Position numbers and translations under genes: made by a program
In this document: in pieces, positions 14,335 to 17,673 of the stretch
Position numbering within the stretch: the first letter of the stretch is position 1
Layout: every line of letters begins with the position of its first letter
Assembly (NCBI GenBank): GCA_041402125.1
Contig: JAWKSY010000032.1
Span: 1 to 17,673 of the forward strand
Length of the DNA: 17,673 nucleotides
Origin: JAWKSY01 sp041402125
GTDB lineage: Bacteria > Planctomycetota > GCA-002687715 > DRQF01
Direction: 5' to 3'
The notes under the pieces: model-generated
The model's input: the letters and a program-made list of their open reading frames with translations, nothing else
Told to the model about the DNA's origin: nothing
Databases searched by the model: none

Positions 14335-14352
14335 CCCCCGTCGTCGCGGGGG
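14335..14352 (-). other. GC hairpin in the sigma-gene leader
   Basis: CCCCCG and CGGGGG flank a 6-base loop just upstream of the ribosome binding site of the ECF sigma gene. The 92 bp gap shows no other clear element. It might affect translation of the sigma factor, or may be chance in GC-rich DNA. Confidence 0.25.
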
Positions 14353-14413
14353 GTTCCGCGCCGAAACCGAGGAAGTCGTTCGTTTCCAAATCGCGACGAG
14401 AGCGAGACTTGGG

Positions 14414-15553
14414 TCAGGCCCCGACGCAGCGGTCGTCGAGGAGCCGGAGGATCAGCATGAGGCGGAAGGTCAGATCGGTGAACTTCTTGTGCTTGCCGCG
14501 CCAGTTGTCCTCGAGCGGGAAGTAGCCGTAGTCCAGGCGGTTGACGACCTTCTCGATCCAGTCGTCGGCCCGGACGACACCCTCCTCGTCCTGCTGGGCG
14601 ACCAGCCACTCGACCAGGGCCACGGCCTTCGGCGAGCGGGTGAGCACGCCGCACCGGGCGAGGAGTTCGAGGTCCTGGAGGAGGCGCCCGACGAGCTTCC
14701 GGTCCTCGTAGTCCTTGCGGTCGAGCGAACGGATCTCGAGGTCGCGCTCCTTCTCGAAGGTCTTCCCGCCGATCTCGGTGAGTTCGAACTCGGGCGCGGC
14801 GTGCGCGAAGAGGTAGTCGGCGATCGCCTCGAGGAGCCCGGAGTGCTTCGTCCGCGCGTCCGGGTCGAAGGCGAGGAAGGTCATCAGATCCTGGCTCGGC
14901 AGCGGCGCCTGGGGATCGAAGAGCGCGCAGCGCTGCTCGATCTCGCCGTCGTCGGTCTCGACCGTCCGGGTGGTCTCGCCGACGTAGATCTTCGCGTGCA
15001 CGTCGCCCTGGTAGAAGGCCTCGAGCTCCGCGTAGTACTCGGCCTTCTTGCGCTTCACGCCGGGATCCTCGTGGAAACCCGAGCGGACGAGGAGGGTGAG
15101 CGCCACCCGCGAGAGGCGCTTGCGCAGCCAGGCCTCGACCGCGGGGTCGCCGACGAGATAGCCGTTGAGCTCGCGCAGGTCGAGCCCCGGGTCCTCCCAG
15201 AGCAGTCCCTGGAGGAGGTCCGAGGTGCTCCAGATGATGGGGTGATCCTTGCCCCAGCCGTACTCGATGAGAGCGCGGTACTGGGGAACGGTGCCCGGCC
15301 CCTTCTTGCGGGGCAGGTTCATGGCCTCGAAGCCGAGCAGCGACCCGAACCAGGTCCCGTCGTCGCTGCGCGCGCCGACGATGGTCTGCGCCGGCTTGTA
15401 GGCGTAGACCTCCTGCTCCGCCGACTTCACGTCGACGTCGTCCGCGGGCCGTCCGACGACCTCGGTGAGGTAGCGGTAGCGGATCGGCGGGCAGGCCTTC
15501 TCGAGCAGCCAGGCGCCGGGATCGCCCTTCATCCGGTCGGACCAGTCGCCCAT
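14414..15553 (-). CDS. Hypothetical protein, possibly alpha/alpha-toroid (terpene-cyclase-like) fold
   Basis: The protein has 379 residues from the ATG at 15553, preceded by GAGGG at about 10 bases and 13 bp after the signal peptidase stop. It begins MGDWSDRMKGDPGAWLLEKA. The segment AWLLEKACPPIRYRYLTEVV resembles the WLLE-x-x-x-P-x-x-R-Y-x-x-L repeat starts seen in proteins related to squalene/prenyl cyclases. Near the C-terminus WLVAQQDEEGVV and a final DLTFRLMLILRLLDD also resemble such helical-barrel repeats. Catalytic DxDD-type motifs are not seen, so it is probably not a cyclase. The protein is soluble, with no signal peptide or membrane helix. A longer frame to 15802 overlaps the signal peptidase gene and is a shadow. 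Fold assignment is tentative, and function is unknown. Confidence 0.78.
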   Translation of the reverse strand: MGDWSDRMKGDPGAWLLEKACPPIRYRYLTEVVGRPADDVDVKSAEQEVYAYKPAQTIVGARSDDGTWFGSLLGFEAMNLPRKKGPGTVPQYRALIEYGWGKDHPIIWSTSDLLQGLLWEDPGLDLRELNGYLVGDPAVEAWLRKRLSRVALTLLVRSGFHEDPGVKRKKAEYYAELEAFYQGDVHAKIYVGETTRTVETDDGEIEQRCALFDPQAPLPSQDLMTFLAFDPDARTKHSGLLEAIADYLFAHAAPEFELTEIGGKTFEKERDLEIRSLDRKDYEDRKLVGRLLQDLELLARCGVLTRSPKAVALVEWLVAQQDEEGVVRADDWIEKVVNRLDYGYFPLEDNWRGKHKKFTDLTFRLMLILRLLDDRCVGA

Positions 15554-15566
15554 GCGCGTCGCGCCC

Positions 15567-16727
15567 TCAACGAGCCCCCAATCCGACGAAGCGCATCCGA
15601 GCGCGGGGCCACACGACCGCCACCGGACGGCCGACGAGACCGTCGCCGAGCTCGACGGCGCCCCAGTGCCGGCTGTCCTCGCTCTCCGCGCTGTTGTCGC
15701 CGAGCGTGAAGAGCTGCCCTTCCGGCACTCGAAATGGCTCTCTAACGCCGTACACAGCCTCGGTTTGCGGCGAAGTGTAGTGGATGTCCCGGGCGATGTC
15801 AAGCCGCGAGAAGGTCGCCTCGCCTCCCTCGACGCGGAGCCGGAGCCAGCTCGAGCGCGCGCCCCGGGGCGGGGTGCGCGCGCCCTCGTCGAGGACCCGG
15901 AAGGCGCCGTCCCCGGCCGCGACGCCGAGGAAACGGCGGTCGTCCGCGAGCGCGAACCGGATCCGACTCGCCTCGTCCCGTCCCAGCTCGAACGCCCGGT
16001 CCTCGCCCCCGACGCTCGCCACCGCGACGCGGACCCCGCCCTCGCGAGGCGTGAGGACGAGGGAGGCCCGGACCTCGTCGTCCACGACGTGTTCCAGGCG
16101 GAGCACCGTCCCGGCCCCCGACTCGTGCAGGGCGAAGGTGACGATGGGGTCGACGACGAGCTCCCGGCCCGCCGCCCAGCGCCCGCGCGGACTCTCGTGG
16201 TCGTCCCGCAGATCCTCGGCCGGGATGCGGACGACGGTCGGACCGCCGTCGCCGGTCAGGTTCAGGAAGCGGCCGTCCTCGGAGACGGCGGCGCGGCCCT
16301 CGATCGGCAGCAAGGCCTCCGCGGAGCCCCGGCCGGTGTAGATGCGGCGCGTCCCCCGCGTCCGCAGCGCGAGGTCGCCGATCTCGAGGTAGGGCGCGGC
16401 GGTCGCCATGACCTGGTCGAGGTCGCGGGGGATCGGGGCGCCGTTCACGAGGACGTCGCCGTCGGTGACGAAGACGGTCTCGCCGCCGAAGGCGATCGCG
16501 CGCTTGAGCACCGTCCGACCTCCGCGCGCGCCGACGCGGAGGACGACCGGCGCGAGCCGCTCGGGCCGCGCATCGTCGCGACGCACGAGGATGCGCGAGG
16601 AGTCCGCGAAGGCGGGCCACATGCTCACGCCGTCGATCCGGTGGAGCTCGAAGAAGACGAAGGGCAGGATCGCGAGCGCCGCCGCCGCGACGAGCAGCAG
16701 GAGCCGACGTCGGCGAACCGGGCTCAT
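15567..16727 (-). CDS. lepB: Signal peptidase I with a large internal insertion
   Basis: The 386-residue membrane-anchored serine protease removes signal peptides from exported proteins. A basic N-terminus (MSPVRRRR) precedes one transmembrane helix (9-26). Box B GVSMWP holds catalytic Ser35; box D TVLKRAIAFGGETV holds catalytic Lys75; box E is GDNSAESEDSRHWG at about 343-356. Between boxes D and E lies an unusually long stretch (about 110-310) of beta-rich, Arg/Gly/Val-heavy sequence. Typical LepB proteins are nearer 250-320 residues. The ATG overlaps the stop of the amidohydrolase by 4 bp (ATGA), so the genes are coupled. Several exported proteins encoded nearby would be substrates. Identity is certain from the three boxes; the insertion's role is unknown. 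Confidence 0.94.
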   Translation of the reverse strand: MSPVRRRRLLLLVAAAALAILPFVFFELHRIDGVSMWPAFADSSRILVRRDDARPERLAPVVLRVGARGGRTVLKRAIAFGGETVFVTDGDVLVNGAPIPRDLDQVMATAAPYLEIGDLALRTRGTRRIYTGRGSAEALLPIEGRAAVSEDGRFLNLTGDGGPTVVRIPAEDLRDDHESPRGRWAAGRELVVDPIVTFALHESGAGTVLRLEHVVDDEVRASLVLTPREGGVRVAVASVGGEDRAFELGRDEASRIRFALADDRRFLGVAAGDGAFRVLDEGARTPPRGARSSWLRLRVEGGEATFSRLDIARDIHYTSPQTEAVYGVREPFRVPEGQLFTLGDNSAESEDSRHWGAVELGDGLVGRPVAVVWPRARMRFVGLGAR

Positions 16728-17673
16728 GCCTCCCGCTCCCGGGCGTGGAGCCGACGCCCCGCGACCCAGACGCCGAGCACGTCGTCGGTCTGGGCCGAGA
16801 AGACGAGCGCGAAGACGGGGTCGACGCAGGGTCGGTGACGGAGTCGGTCCAGCCGCACCGCGGCGAGGTCCGCGTCCTTGCCCACCTCGAGGCTGCCGAT
16901 GCGATCCTCGAGACCGAGCGCGCGCGCCCCGCCGAGCGTGGCCGCCTCGAGCGCCGCGGTCGCGTCGAGGGCGGTCGCGTTCCGCGCCGCCGCCCGCTGC
17001 GCGAAGACCGCCAGGCGCATCTCCTCGAAGAGGTCGAGCTTGCCGCGGCTCGCCGCGCTGTCGGTCGCGATCGCGAGCGGGATGCCGCGCGCGCGCAGCG
17101 CGACGATCGGCGCGACGCCCACGCCGAGGTGATGGTTCGATCCCGGACAGTGCACGACCGTCGCCCCCGAGCTCGCGATGAGGTCGAGATCGTCCTCGTC
17201 CACGTGAACGGCGTGGACGAGCAGGGTCCGCGGACCGAGCGCGCCCCGCGCCGCGAGCGCGGCGACCGGCGAGCGACCGAGGTCGTGACGATCGCCGCGG
17301 TCGAATCGCGCCATCATCGGCCCCCGCCGGCGGCGGAAGAAGTCGTCCTCCTCCGGACTCTCGGCGACGTGGATGCTGAGGCGCAGACCGTCGCGCTCGG
17401 CGCGCGCGGCGAGTCCCGCGAGGACCGCGCCCGGACAGGTGTAGGGAGCGTGGGGCGCGAGGCCGTAGCCGACGAGTCCGCCCGGAACGCGCGCGAGATC
17501 CTCGTCGATGCGGCGTTCGCAGGCCGCGAGATAGTCGCCGTCGTCCGGGGCGGAGACGCCGAAGAACTCGCGGAAGAAGACCCCGCGCTGTCCCGTCTCG
17601 CGGAGCGCGACGACGCCGGCGTCGTGGAAGAACCCGTCGCCGACGGTGCCGACGCCGCCCGCGAGCAGCTCGC
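16724..17673 (-). CDS. Metal-dependent amidohydrolase, COG0402 type, partial (5' end beyond the right edge)
   Basis: The visible 315 residues form the C-terminal two thirds of an amidohydrolase of the cytosine/adenosine-deaminase-related group. Motifs are GLAPHAPYTC (near 17452), SIHVAESPEED with the metal-ligand His and catalytic Glu (near 17371), LVHAVHVDEDDLDL, then VHCPGSNHHLG, and ATDSAASRGKLDLFEEM with the metal-ligand Asp. The end GSLEVGKDADLAAVRLD is the usual closing beta-strand domain. The missing N-terminus would carry the HxH motif. Relatives include methylthioadenosine/S-adenosylhomocysteine deaminase and aminodeoxyfutalosine deaminase of menaquinone synthesis; the PHAPYT motif fits that cluster but does not decide the substrate. 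An internal ATG pair at 17317 is not the start, because the frame stays open with conserved motifs to the edge. The stop overlaps the lepB start by 4 bp. Confidence 0.92.
   Translation of the reverse strand, partial: ELLAGGVGTVGDGFFHDAGVVALRETGQRGVFFREFFGVSAPDDGDYLAACERRIDEDLARVPGGLVGYGLAPHAPYTCPGAVLAGLAARAERDGLRLSIHVAESPEEDDFFRRRRGPMMARFDRGDRHDLGRSPVAALAARGALGPRTLLVHAVHVDEDDLDLIASSGATVVHCPGSNHHLGVGVAPIVALRARGIPLAIATDSAASRGKLDLFEEMRLAVFAQRAAARNATALDATAALEAATLGGARALGLEDRIGSLEVGKDADLAAVRLDRLRHRPCVDPVFALVFSAQTDDVLGVWVAGRRLHAREREA

Noticed and set aside
14381..14387. GGAAACG as an ECF-type -35 element for self-regulation of the sigma gene
   Set aside because: No convincing -10 element at 15-17 bp, so it is not called as a promoter.

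Overview
The window comes from a very GC-rich Gram-negative-type bacterium. Genes are tightly packed, and strong third-position G/C bias leaves long open shadow frames opposite nearly every real gene. Exported proteins with Sec signal peptides, an ECF sigma factor paired with an atypical membrane protein, MglA/roadblock proteins and a signal peptidase I carrying a large insertion fit Planctomycetota best. Myxococcota or a related deep lineage is possible. This placement is inference; no rRNA or other marker gene is present.

Layout. (1) 1-3967, minus strand: a six-gene run read from right to left. It holds a TPR protein with a roadblock-like C-terminus, a roadblock/LC7 protein, an MglA-type Ras-like GTPase with a long linker and a C-terminal membrane anchor, a second roadblock/LC7 protein, a NuoE-like [2Fe-2S] protein, and an unknown protein cut by the left edge. 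The genes are close or overlapping and mostly preceded by Shine-Dalgarno sequences, so this is probably one operon encoding a membrane-tethered small-GTPase switch with three roadblock modules. It is the most unusual content of the window. (2) 3968-4814: about 850 bp with no convincing gene. It contains a strong minus-strand intrinsic terminator and an AT-richer structured patch, possibly a small RNA or leader. (3) 4815-7656, plus strand: a SurA/PpiD-like secreted chaperone translationally coupled to a secreted cyclophilin, ending in a long hairpin. (4) 7769-8935, minus strand: a left-handed beta-helix protein with a possible leaderless promoter, divergent from an unknown gene at 9066-10442 on the plus strand. 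(5) 10451-11707, minus strand: a secreted TPR-thioredoxin-fold protein lacking the CxxC pair, with a good sigma-70-type promoter. (6) 11879-14321, minus strand: an ECF sigma factor, a probable membrane anti-sigma factor and a secreted helical protein, as one operon. (7) 14414-17673, minus strand: a metal-dependent amidohydrolase (cut by the right edge), signal peptidase I and an unknown protein, tightly coupled.

Blocks 3, 5, 6 and the signal peptidase of block 7 share an envelope or secretion theme: a processing peptidase, periplasmic folding factors, TPR proteins and a probable stress-responsive regulator. Block 1 points to spatial or signalling control at the membrane. No tRNA, rRNA, CRISPR array, insertion sequence, integrase or phage gene was seen.
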